Assembly: GCA_002205965.3 (NCBI GenBank)
Contig: NADL03000005.1
Coordinates: 930,001 to 994,000 of the forward strand
Length of the DNA stretch: 64,000 nucleotides
Source of the DNA: Kappaphycus alvarezii
Lineage: Eukaryota > Rhodophyta > Florideophyceae > Gigartinales > Solieriaceae
Direction of reading: 5' to 3'
The stretch's first letter is position 1. Every line of letters begins with the position of its first letter. A model generated the notes under the pieces. The model was given only the letters and a program-made list of their open reading frames with translations, had not been told where the DNA came from and did not search any database. Positions 23,353-33,735 of this stretch are shown here, piece after piece. Made by a program: the position numbers and the translations under genes.

Positions 23353-24336
23353 TATCATCACTCTTCAGTACGCAGGGCTGCCACTGCCTAGTCTCGGAAA
23401 ATAGCCGACCTACATCTCTAATCAGTAAAGCACCCTAAATCACCCCTTCATCACTGAGGGGTAGAAACTTTGGAGGCAGATATGTACCGTAATTAAGTTT
23501 TCACAGAGCAAATGTTTGCACTAATAATATGGGCCTGAAAAAACTATTTGACTACCACAGTACAATTTGCTCTACTTTTTTGTCTTCATATGGAGCAGCT
23601 CCATGGTGATAGACACTAGATGTACTTCTAAAGTTTTGGCACTCTAGATGTTCTTCTATACTATAATGATGGCAAGAAATATACGGCAGGCGGTATTATC
23701 CCATGAGTACGGGAAAATACTAAAGTTAATGAAACGGCACTTTGCGAGAATTACTGACTATAAATGAAGAGGCGCGTTCATTCATAAATGCATACTTTAA
23801 AAATAATGATTACATGTCGTGATATAAAGGGAAACACACCGTTCATTTGACCTGCCTACATCAAACCTCATACATTGACAAAATTTTCGCTTTTCCGATA
23901 AACTTTACAAGTATTTTTTGGCCTCAAACCTACTACTTGTACTCTCAGGCTCATCCAAAACAAACTCCACAGGAAGTATAGATTTTACCTTCACTTAGAC
24001 CGTGTTGGTAGACGACCACCGTTTTCCTTCAGCACCGCGCCCCTCCCGGAGACCTTACTAGCTATATATAGCTCTCTTGTAGTGAAAAAATGGCCTGTGT
24101 AGCAGGTAATTCCTGTGTAAAAGTTGTAAATAACTCTTTATGGAGCCTTAATCTACATTCCACAAAACGTGGATGCTGATTTCAATTTTTTTGGGTCCGA
24201 ATAAATTTGTTCCCCCATAGGTAGTTACCGCAATCCTGACAGGTACATGTTGGTAAAGCATTGGTAAGGCTTGCCATACTTACAGCTTGTACAGACGTAC
24301 CTTCGTCTGCACCTCGGGCGTGCCACTTAGCAGCAT
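23353..24336. other. AT-rich, nothing recognised
   Basis: No supported feature seen. Confidence 0.4.
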
Positions 24337-24436
24337 AAGTATGGATGACTACCTATCGCTGACATCTTGCCCTCAGCGGCTAAGCGCGAGATGTCAGTGA
24401 TAGGGCTGAGCCTCAGACACACTCCCACCCATACTT
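24337..24436. repeat. 100-bp imperfect hairpin
   Basis: The inner arms CTATCGCTGACATCT (24353-24367) and AGATGTCAGTGATAG (24389-24403) pair 14 of 15. The outer arms AAGTATGG (24337-24344) and CCATACTT (24429-24436) pair perfectly. The 21-nt loop is GC-rich. It could be a small MITE remnant. Confidence 0.7.
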
Positions 24437-24789
24437 TATCATTCTTTTAGAATGTACTGTACAGTGCCGCGATTTCTCAGCCCACTCAATTGCAGCCTTT
24501 AAGAGTTTGAGTTTAGGCCTGAGGGCTGCGAAAGAAATCATGCACCGTGCTTCCATGCTCCTTGGAATTATCCCAATCGCACATCATCATCCACTACGAG
24601 CCGTCCCCCGTCGTATAGACGAGAATAGTCATACTCCTTGGCGTACTTGGTCTACGAATCCCATAAAAACGTCCCCAGCCCTTTGAATATTCAACCAAAC
24701 CCCGCGCTTCTTGTCTGGACCACCTTTAGGTTCTTGCTTTCCTGTTTTCTTGCAAATGTATCCTATATTTTCTTACACCCGTTTCACTT

Positions 24790-25584
24790 TGTGTTTTCCT
24801 GAGTATGGAGTATGGTACACAGATGCCGGTTCTGATCTTGCCAGCTGCAACCTTACCAGACATTGCCGGGCGGCACGGGAGCCCGTGACGACGAGGGACT
24901 GCGGCGCTGTAAACGCAGCGCTCTTTTCACGGACGTGGGCAACGTCGATGATGCTGGCAGCAGCGGCAACGTGCGGGGAGGGGGCGATGAGGGTAAACCA
25001 AAGCCCCCCTGGGGAATAGGTAAGGTGACTTGAGCCCATGCGGGGTCAGTAGGGCCGACGCCGTGCAGCTACATGTACGAAGAGCGTTGGAGCTCGTCGA
25101 GGTCATTGGCAGCGGAGACAGCGTCGTTGAGAACGGAAAGCATCGAGGCATGAGAGAAGAAGCATGCAGATGCACATAACGGGTGCATGCGAAAACGGGC
25201 CCGCGAGTCACAGACATGATGGAGCAAACGTCGAGTGCGGCAGCACTGGTCGACCTTGGTCTGGAGGAACGAATTGCTTAACTGGGGGGCTCCGATGGGC
25301 GCATTGAGGAGGTCAAAAATATCATTGCATTGAGTGAGGCGTAACTCCTGCGCGAACGATTCGCCATCCGGCTTAAGAACATTAAGCCGGTACATTCGTG
25401 TCTTTCTCACGTTCAAGTGTAGGCCGTACGTGGGATCACTGTCCCCTAAGAGAAGGAGCGCTCGGCTGATACCATCTGGGGGTCCCTTGAGGGTTCTGTT
25501 GGCAGCGTACCACTGGTTCGTGACTATAGTATTCTCATCGGCGATCCGAGGGAGAAGAGTTTTAATCACGATGGAGAAAATCAC
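24790..25584 (-). pseudogene. LINE reverse transcriptase remnant
   Basis: The frame 25584-25069 reads NQWYAANRTLKGPPDGISRA, then DPTYGLHLNVRKTRMY and LLNAPIGAPQLS, the RT palm-thumb region of a LINE. The catalytic Y-A-D-D-x-T-L is degraded to YAANRTL, so both metal-binding aspartates are lost. Downstream, in another frame (about 25030-24960), VTLPIPQGGFGLPS matches the post-RT 'LP-GG-GL-S' block. The minus-strand copy is inactive. It would have acted as the target-primed reverse transcriptase. Confidence 0.75.
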
Positions 25585-25925
25585 CGTGCAATTAGCTACG
25601 CCATCTGGTCAATTTGTGAGGCGTCTGTCATTGACCGAGTCCCACGATATGTAGATACGAGTCTAATTAAAGGTATACCCTCTTTCTATTTCCTACGAAA
25701 GAACCTGAAGAGTACTATAAAAAAAAATGGAAATGACTTTTCTAACATTCTTATGGGTTTTTCTTTTTCCACCATTATGCGCTTTGTTTTTTTCTTCATC
25801 TCAGAAATATACCGTAGTTATGGCTTGGGAATTTCTCATCCGCAGAAAAAGTGTTTTACTGAAAGAGATTATCATCGTCTGAAATATCAAGGAACCACTC
25901 AGACTCAAAGCTTTCTCGGCTGCTA
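25585..25925. other. nothing recognised
   Basis: AT-rich spacer between LINE and hAT remnants. Confidence 0.4.
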
Positions 25926-28235
25926 TTATCTGACCCACAAAACTTTCACCACCTGAGGTAGCTGGAAAGCTGGATGCATCGCCTCCGCTTGGGCCTCAGC
26001 AATTTTAGATTGCTGCTCTTTAACTACCTCCCCGTGGTTCTTCCACAGATAAATTAGGCTCAGAGCTGCAGCAGAATGTTGAACACATAAATTCCAGTAA
26101 GCGAACATCAATTTTGAGACTTTCTCATTTTTGAGCCTATTCCGTAACTTTGTGTGGATACTCCTCATCGCATTGAAGCTCCTTCTATTGCACACGAAAA
26201 TGGAGAGCTTGAAATTATTACCAATGCGTACTCCTTGAGCGCGGGGTCCCTGCATAAGCAGTTTGACCAGTACTGGGGAGATTTACCGGAGTACAGTACG
26301 AGTGATTCTACATAACTGCCTGTCCATAAGTATCTCTACGAAAGCTGTTCATTTTCGTATTACTGAATGATCCGCTCTTTCTTGAACAATCACGTCCTAG
26401 TTCTTTCATATTTCGACTGAAATTACAGACTCACGTGGGTACGCAATTTTTCCTTCCACCATGATCCGGGTAGGATGTGCACATCGGTGTTGGGGTCGAG
26501 AACATGAGACGCGCCCAATTAATTTCCTACAATAGAAGGACTTTCCCTGAGCGATCATCTGGACCATCTCTCCTCTTCCTAATCACCTCCGTCACCTGTG
26601 CTTTTTCCCAGTCGTCTAGTTTGAGAGCCATGATTTCCGTCTCCAACTGCAGCGTGTTCGGTAGCACTCGTTCAATATGTGCTTTGTCGGAGTCAAACAC
26701 ACGTAAGTTTCATAGCAGAATGCGTAGAATAGTTGGATCTGCAAAACTCTCTTGGCTCGTCTCTGCAGAGACGTTACTGCCAACAAATTTTGCTTGAAGT
26801 TCATTTTTCTTCCATTATAGACCTTAAAACCCTCAAAAGTAGGGCGGGCGCGTAGAAATAAATTTAATGCACGCTCTGAGGATGCGAACCGCGTTTCGGA
26901 AATTCGTTTAGGCATAAAGGCAAACCTATGCAAAGCCCCAATTTTCATAAGTATTTTTTATTTATTTTTCCCTTTTAAGGTCTTATGTGCTTCGTTGTAA
27001 ATCAGTTTCCTTCATCCTTAATCACTTACGGACTAGTTCGTTGTATTCCGAGATGAAGTCACCGAAAAGATTTTTCAGCTTTCTGTGGCTATGCAACAGA
27101 GCAACAGAGCTGCAATGCAGATTACTCCGTCAATTACCTCCCCATCCAGCCCAGGCCTGCAATTGACTCCATTAGCAAGTCAGCCACACGACTTTGGCTA
27201 TTCACACTAGAAGGACCGGAATATCTCATCATGAACAATATTTAGCATTAATGCAGGACTGTTCATTGTCGCTAGCTATAGCGCACACAGAATTGTCAAT
27301 CCAGAGTTTCTTTAGTGTACTCTCGATTATGCTCACGTAGTGATCTGCGTCCAGTCTCCTTGAGCCACCGTACTGGGATTTGATTAAGTAGGGAGGGTCT
27401 TTAGCCTGATACATACCAGTGTCCACTTTCAGCATAAGATTCACAACTAACTGCCGCTCAAAATCCTCCGAATTGTCTAACACACCGTGCAGTATCTACC
27501 ACACCCAACCGCATTTTGGATACAGTTTTTTACGTGCTCCAGCATTCCGTCATGAATTAGTAAGATGCCGGTTAGCCAGTGATGTGAAGCTCTGTAGATG
27601 TTCATCAAACACCGAGCAACACGTCTCTAATAGTTCCCTTTTTGGCTTTCTAAAGGTCCGTTCATAAACTCAAACATTTGAAATTGCCGAGCGCAAAGTA
27701 CAATGAACTCCAGAATATATTTCACAAAGGTGGATATTCTCTCCTCTGTCCATATCAAGCGTTGATCAAGGACATTTTGGGAATCTTTTGATGTTCTTTT
27801 CCTTTTTTCAGCTGCGTAACTCCAAAGTATGTGAAGATTCGGTAGAATCAGAGGTTCCATCTGCAGGCCTTTCAGGCGGCTGGTTTCTTGTCTGATCACC
27901 GGAGCTGTTTCTGCGGCGAATTAGTGACTTCGTTCTATCGCTCCTGTGTTTCATTTTTCTAACTTTGACGAAAGCCCGCAGAAGCTGGAAAATTTCAATG
28001 CCTGATATAGAACAAGATTCTCTAGGCGTGAGGCCAACAATTGCTGCAGAAATATCGAGTGGTACTTGACATTGAAATTATTCCCGCAATAGATGCAATT
28101 CCAGTGCATCTTGTCAAAATCGGCACAGTTTTTTGAATATATACATGCCTCGCCCCGCAACTTGATCCCAAAATCCGTCATCCTTTTTCGATGCAGATGG
28201 TCCATCAGAGTCAGAGTTATCAGTGTACAACTCAA
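25926..28235 (-). pseudogene. hAT transposase with BED-type finger, decayed
   Basis: Read right to left, 28235-27951 has a C-x2-C finger start (HWNCIYCGNNF). 27899-27627 has ARQFQMFEFMNGPL. 27483-27229 has a region with CAIASDNEQSCINA, similar to the hAT 'TDNA-N' strand. 26948-26616 is unassigned. 26255-25926 has the C-terminal dimerisation block SFNAMRSIHTKLRNRL followed by VSKLMFAYWNL. That last block is diagnostic of ZBED/hAT transposases. The parts lie in different frames with stops between, so the gene is dead. No terminal repeats were recognised. A shorter or multi-exon gene is unlikely given the internal decay. Confidence 0.75.
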
Positions 28236-28415
28236 ACAACTATGAGGGTATCATTTCAAGCGCTTCTGAAATTGCTTGATAGTATGGAGTTACTCTCAGT
28301 TCTGATATCCCTAGCCTTGGTATCTGAAAAAATCTGCAGGAAATGCACTCTCCGGCCGAATGGTTTTCGCTGAGGTTGTGTTCAATATTTGGAATGTTCC
28401 AAATCCTACCCGAGA

Positions 28416-28877
28416 TGTAGCAGGGGTTGCGGAGAAAATTGATAGAGGGAAGGATGAGATGGAGTGAGGGAGAGAGAGAAGGAGGGAACGAGAGAAGGAT
28501 AGTGAAAGAGAGAGTAAGAGAGAGAAGGAATGAGGGACCAAGAAAGAGATTTGAGAGGAGAGACGGTGTTGATGGACTTTACTCAGACAAAACAGAGAGG
28601 CAGACCGGGGCTTTTACAGACCTCGAGGCGAGTCGACTGGTGCTTCCCGACAATCGGAGGAAGTTTCCAGAAGCCATGTAGACCAAGGTGGGAGGCTAGC
28701 CCTAAACCTTCTTGAGCTGATCTAAAGATGATCAGCTCAAACATACAGCACTGTACAGTGCAAAAACGTAACGCTCAAGTTATAGGTTGTACAGTAAACT
28801 ACAGTAACAGAAGTTTTTAAGCCTCTTTGCTAACTGTAAGCTGTCAGCAGAGGCGACAGAAAGTAATTACACTAACA
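28416..28877 (-). mobile_element. solo LTR (family S), copy 1
   Basis: On the minus strand it starts TGTTAGTGTAATT and ends GCTACA. It contains a TTGAGCTGATC/GATCAGCTCAA hairpin (28712-28740), a GTCGACTCGCC...AAAGCCCCGGTCT promoter-like part with a degraded TATA, and a long pyrimidine (CT-rich) tract (28430-28560 as GA on the plus strand). The same landmarks in the same order occur at 36135-36574 on the other strand. No internal region or target duplication is evident, so it is called a solo LTR of unknown element. Confidence 0.65.
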
Positions 28878-29844
28878 AAAATATAGTTAAGAAGAGGAGC
28901 ATAAAAGGGGGTGCTCTGAGGCGTAGAGGAGACAGAAACAGAAATTGGGAGCGCTGCACTGAGAATAGGAAGCGCAGTTGTGACGGCTCCACTTTGGGTG
29001 GCATTTGGAAGAAAAAATATTTCCCCTGGTTGCTGGCCAGCGGCTTGATTCCCACCTTCGGTACTTGGTCCTTGACGAAGCAAGATATCTTCTTGCCTTA
29101 AGATCCCTGGTTCCCATGTAGTAGATTTTCGCTGGGTGGCATTTATGCCAGCGGGTAGAGGAGAGATTGGTTCCCCTCAGAATAACCATCTCCATTGCGG
29201 GACAAAGTGGACTTCTGCAAGGACTACATAACAAATATTGAACAGTATTGTGATGTGAATTCTCCGTGAAAAACCTAAGAAACTAATGAGCCCTGTTCTT
29301 TTCAATTGAAGCAAAACAATTTCGGATAACTGTAAAAGCAGTGAGCGGCAGGTGAAGAAATGGTATTGTTGGAACTGCAATGAATGTAAAACAAGTGGAT
29401 AATCGTATGTAGCAGTGCTTTGTTCGGTTTGTCTTGCCCACAGGAATAGAGTGAGCACCAGAGGGTTAAATAAATCTCAAAAGGACCGTGAACCAGTAAG
29501 CGGTACTTGTTGGCACGTTGGTAGCAACACTGTGGATGTGATTTGTGAAAAAGTGCAGTGAGTGGCAAATACGGCGCGGGTTGATGGGCACTTTGGCCAG
29601 TCTCCAGTACTTTTTAACTCTTTTGCTAGCAGAGTTGCGGTCATTGAGGCTTAAAACATGGTTGCAAACGTTTTTCGGGTACAACAGAAAGCAGCGACAG
29701 AAATAAGTGACACAAAAAGAATGGGTTGATCCAAAGAAGTGGATCAGAACCAAAGTTAAGAATAATCTGTAGCAGAAAGACCTTTGGTGACTAAACTGCG
29801 TCCAGGATGGCTTAGTGGCAGCAGTAGCGTGCACAGTGGGTAAC
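28878..29844. other. nothing recognised
   Basis: Minus-strand frames of 80-120 codons here have no domain. The last five bases (GTAAC, 29840-29844) are the left target duplication of the chromovirus that follows. Confidence 0.4.
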
Positions 29845-30341
29845 TGTTGTATTTCACTTCACAGGCCTTACAGCTTCACACGAATTCACTGCATCTACTG
29901 TACTTTACAATCAGGGCTTCTAGGCACTTTGCTATAATTACACTGTTCCTTACAGTTCTGATAACAGCGTTTGACCCCATTGGTACACTTGGCATAGTTA
30001 CGGGCGAGTTTCACACTGCGACATTATATCATTGCTTTACCAATTAAAAGTTGCTTTGATATCCCATGCCACCTGGACCAATGTACTTCTTACATCTTGT
30101 CAGAGTATGTCACTCGTGTCGACTACAATTCTGAAAGCGCTACTTACGATACCTTCAGGGCTGTTTTACGGGAAAAACTTTGCATTCACTACTGCTAGAC
30201 TGCATTTTACTTTAGTATGTATGTATCCCTAGTTCTATACTAACCCCTGGTTCGGAGAGGCCGTTTTAACACAGCCAGCCTCAACTAAAGTTTGAACCAC
30301 AGTTTTACCTAAATCTACTCCCGTGCGCTTAACAACACACA
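29845..30341 (+). repeat. chromovirus 5' LTR
   Basis: 497 bp, TG...CA ends, parallel to 37691-38186 throughout. The TATA box seen in the 3' LTR (CTATATAAACCCTGG) is mutated here to CTATACTAACCCCTGG, so the 5' promoter is probably dead. Confidence 0.9.
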
Positions 30342-30344
30342 TCG

Positions 30345-30358
30345 TGGTAGCACCGCAA
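30345..30358 (+). other. primer binding site
   Basis: TGGTAGCACCGCAA three bases after the 5' LTR. TGGTAGCA is complementary to the 3' end of a tRNA ending UGCUACCA, as expected for initiator-Met-type priming of reverse transcription. Confidence 0.6.
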
Positions 30359-30493
30359 CTAAGTTGTGCCCCATTGTGCGTTTTTCCAATCCGCCAGTTT
30401 TGATAAAATCTCTACTAGATTTTTCTCAGTTGCCCGATTGCAAACAGATACTAATCTTGTGTTTTTCACTATGAACCTTACCCGGTAACCCCA

Positions 30494-31234
30494 GTGTCGT
30501 ACAACAAGAAGTCAAAGATCCGCCCTTCGTCGCCGTCAGAATACGACTCAGAAGACCTCGACGACTTTCGTTCCCCGCCCACCTCGGCATTTGTACCGAC
30601 TTGCGAGGAAGAAGATGCGAAGACTCCGCCTCGTTCGTCGACTCAAAGAACCCCGATCGCCCTACGCAGACCTAAGGATCTCAAGACACGATGACGACTT
30701 ATTTTCCTTCCAAGATCTCTTCTTACCCCGAGCACTTTCAGTTACAAGAACACCTCCCCTTGTTATAGTTGAGGAGCCTCGCACCCCTAATCGGTCGTTT
30801 TACCTACCTTCATCGACCGGTCCTCGATCTTTCCCCCTTTCCCAAGGAAACTGTCGCGTTCGACCGTCCTAAAGTCGTTAAGGCCACCAACGAGTTCAAG
30901 GGCTCCTCCGAGAAGGCTCCAAGTGCTGCCGGAAGCCGCCTCTGTTTCGATCCAAAGGGTGGGAAACCATCGAATCCGCAAGGCTAGGCCCTCGAGAAGG
31001 CCGCAAATGAACAAAAATCCGAAGTCTTCTCCGTTCCATTGTCGTCATTGTCAAGTCACCTGCTCCAGTCGCGTTCAGTACTTCGCGCACCTCCGTTCCC
31101 GCCGTCACATCCGCCGTACAAGCAAGAAGGACTACGAGTGCAAATACTGCAATATTGAGGTGTTCAGTAAACAAGACCTTGTCCGCCATCAGAGCGGGAC
31201 CCAGCATCGACTCACAGTCAAGGGTCGCAAGTAG
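30494..31234 (+). pseudogene. two-finger C2H2 (U1/matrin-like) zinc-finger ORF
   Basis: The final frame (30923-31234) has FHCRHCQVTCSSRVQYFAHL then SRRH, and YECKYCNIEVFSKQDLVRHQ then SGTQH, two C-x2-C...H-x-H fingers with the wide His spacing of U1/matrin-type fingers, ending VKGRK. Upstream frames (30494-30694 acidic/proline-rich, 30769-30987 FPKETVAFDRPK...) look like disconnected parts of the same protein, with frameshifts near 30690 and 30985. Its GC and codon use are higher than in the gag-pol that follows, suggesting an insertion or a separate element protein rather than gag. It would bind nucleic acid. No known retrotransposon role is assigned. Confidence 0.55.
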
Positions 31235-31384
31235 TATCATTATTTTCCATAAAAATTGCTTGCTTTTTGAGTAACAAAAAGTAAAATAGAGCAATAAGTT
31301 CGTTTCTCAATCGCTTCGTGTGTTGTGTTCACCCTTCCGCTGTGATTGCAAGCCTTCCTCTGCTGCCCCCATATCTTTGTAGTA

Positions 31385-31404
31385 GGACTTACAATTGTAA
31401 GTCC
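31385..31404. repeat. 20-bp perfect palindrome
   Basis: GGACTTACAATTGTAAGTCC reads identically on both strands, in the spacer between the zinc-finger ORF and the tRNA-like repeat. Confidence 0.8.
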
Positions 31405-31528
31405 GTATCGCCATTAGAACCTGGACAGGTCAACCACCGCAAAGCAAGAATCGGGAGAAGGGCTGCTATAACGCATCCGACGTGACTGACGTCAACCCTT
31501 ACGTCAGAGAAGGAATTTTTTGTAAGTG

Positions 31529-31599
31529 CTCCTGGCGGATTTTAACCCGCGACCACTTCACCGGGAGCTACTTACACTTAACCACTAGGTCACCAGGAC
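31529..31599 (-). repeat. tRNA-like sequence, probable SINE head
   Basis: The minus strand begins GTCCTGGTGACCTAGTGG (A-box-like TGACCTAGTGGTTAAG) and ends with a B-box-like GGTTAAAATCC and CCAGGAG, which pairs 6 of 7 with the 5' GTCCTGG. The total of 71 nt is tRNA-sized. The anticodon arm does not fold well and the T-loop is TTAAAAT instead of TTCGAAT, so it is a degenerate tRNA-derived element, not a working tRNA. Confidence 0.55.
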
Positions 31600-31650
31600 C
31601 GGAATTTGAAGGTGCAAGGAGAGCCAAATCAGATTATAAAGCAAATTTTT

Positions 31651-32560
31651 CTAAAAAATCACCGTTGCCCGCCGATATCCTTGTACAACCGCCCCCAACC
31701 CGGAAGGCACAATTTTGCGCCCCATTGCCTGTGACATCACTTTTGTTTCACCGTTTAAGGCCGCAGTCCGCACCAAGGCGACCCAGGTTTCCGGAGGCGC
31801 TGCTGAACTGGCGGCCCGCGACAAGGTCACAACCCTGGAACGCAACATCGCACGACGCCTCCCCGCTCCCTCAACTGGCCCATCTTCTGCGCCTCACACG
31901 CAGAACTTCACGTTTCGACCTCTGGCGTTTGATCCACCAGGTGCCCCTTCCCCTGGAATTATTGCATTTATCGAGGAGTTAGTTACGCGGATCGCGTTCA
32001 AGTGTCACTCGACAGTTGGCGTTATCCGCCGCCGTATATACCAGCGACTGAGTTGCACCCTCTGGTCATCCATCGCTGAAGCTATCCTGTCGCGAGCCCC
32101 GATGCACGAAGTACATCCGGTTAGATCTTAACCGTATAGTTAGGACGTGCGCAGTCCTCAGTAGATACTGAATGCATTAAACTTCTTCCTCTTGCTTTTT
32201 TTAGGCGCATTAGTAGCACAATCTGGTAGTCGAGTGCACAATCTATTCTGTCGCGAATGTCGATGCACGTGGCCGAAGTGGACCACCCGGTTAGCACTTA
32301 GCTAGCAATATAGTCGGATCCTGCAGCGGACGCCCGTTTTACTAATGCCATAAAGTTACTCTCTTGGCCGCCGTATCTACAAGCGACTGAGTTGCACCCT
32401 CTGGTCATCCATTGCTCAAGGTATCCTGTCCCAATCCCCGATGCACATGGACGAAGAAGTACACCCAGTTAGATCTTAGCCGTATAGTTAGGACGTGCGC
32501 AGTCCCCAGTAGATACTGAATGCGTTAAACTTCTTCATTGGCATTTTGAAAAATCAGCTT
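31651..32560 (+). mobile_element. cluster of three LINE 3' ends
   Basis: The first copy (to about 32212) reads FRPLAFDPPGAPSP, RRRIYQRLSCTLWSS and then ILSRAPMHEVHPV before the stop. A second copy of its last 175 bases runs 32366-32541 (same GACTGAGTTGCACCCTCTGG, TTAGATCTTA-CCGTATAGTT, GTAGATACTGAATGC landmarks). Between them (about 32215-32360) lies a 3' end of another subfamily (CTTAGCTAGCAA, TCCTGCAGCGG). All are 5'-truncated. They interrupt the chromovirus leader upstream of gag. Confidence 0.7.
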
Positions 32561-32734
32561 GCTGGAGGCTTCGCATCGTGGGTAGTTAGCCCAAGAACCA
32601 TCTAAGCGACTCTCTGGTACTCAAGGTGTTGCCGGAAACGTGTCCACGTATCACCACGTGCACACGTGTAAGGTCGAAAACTCCTCTCTGATACCAGGCC
32701 AAGCACTGTTACTGCCTTTGTGAATCTGATCACT

Positions 32735-33656
32735 ATGAATCAGACGCAAGTCACCCCAGAGTCCCTTATGCAAATCGTGCATAAGCTGCTGCAGAATCTC
32801 GAGCATGCCAATAACCAGATTGCTGCACACAGATCAGAGCTTTCTATTGCAGTACAAGAGGTATCCTCCTTAGAATCTGAACTGGTAAACGCCCGAAACC
32901 ACGCCAGCTCGTCAATAAGCACGTTTTTTTGGATAGTCAGGCTGGCCAAAGAAAAAAAACAACTACATTCACTGGGAAAGGATCAATTGGAAGCTGGTCT
33001 GTTCAGATGGACAACTACCTTGGAGAAAATGATGGAAATGGACCCCTACACATAGCACTGAGCTACTTGGCTGGCAATGTCCATGAGTAGTGGATGCTCC
33101 ACTCAAAGAAGAAGAATGGAAAGGAGTAAATTCCTGGAAGACACTGAAGGGTGCTTTGATCCAGCGTTTTGAAACATTAAACAAGAGAAGATCGCTGAGA
33201 CAACTCGCCCGCTGGAAACAAGTCAAATATTTCCTCTTCAACGAAGACTTCAACAAAATTATACTTGACATCCCGATATTGGAGTTAAAGACCAGATAGA
33301 TCGTTACTATCCGCGGTTTAAACCCGATATCTGGAAGGCGTTGTGCACCAAAGAATACGTCAATCTCCGACCTCATGAGGGATGATAAGCGAGTGGATCG
33401 GCCATCGGCGTTCTGGACCGGTAACCTACCGAAGTCTTCTGGAGGAAAATGGAAATGGAAGCTCTTTTGCTGGAACAGCAGTCCAGTACCGATGGAAATT
33501 GGGAACATAGAAGTGATACCGGGGCTGAAAAGAAACACTCCCAATTTACAGAAGCTTGACAAAGAAGAACGTGAAAGATGTATGCGCGAAGGTCTCTGTC
33601 TCAGGTGCAGACAGAAAGGGCACGGCCAAGAACTGCCCAAAAGCCGGAGGAACTGA
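32735..33656 (+). pseudogene. gag: chromovirus gag
   Basis: ATG at 32735 opens a coiled-coil start (QIVHKLLQNLEHANNQIAAH...). The capsid follows in several frames: PLHIALSYLAGNVHE, EWKGVNSWKTLKGALIQRF, LRQLARWKQVKYF, FNEDFNKIILDIP, and DRYYPRFKPDIWKAL in another frame. The nucleocapsid zinc knuckle is CLRCRQKGH in one frame and AKNCPKA in the next, so a 1-2 base indel splits the C-x2-C-x4-H-x4-C motif. At least four lesions. Gag would assemble the virus-like particle. Confidence 0.8.
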
Positions 33657-33735
33657 TTGAAGGTCCCCAGTCAGTTCCAGTCATTGAAGAACCATTAGAC
33701 ACCCTTGGTTAGACAAAGAAACTCGAGATTTATCA

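Noticed and set aside
31529..31599. Functional tRNA gene
   Set aside because: The T-loop lacks TTCGA, the anticodon arm does not pair and the B box is mutated.
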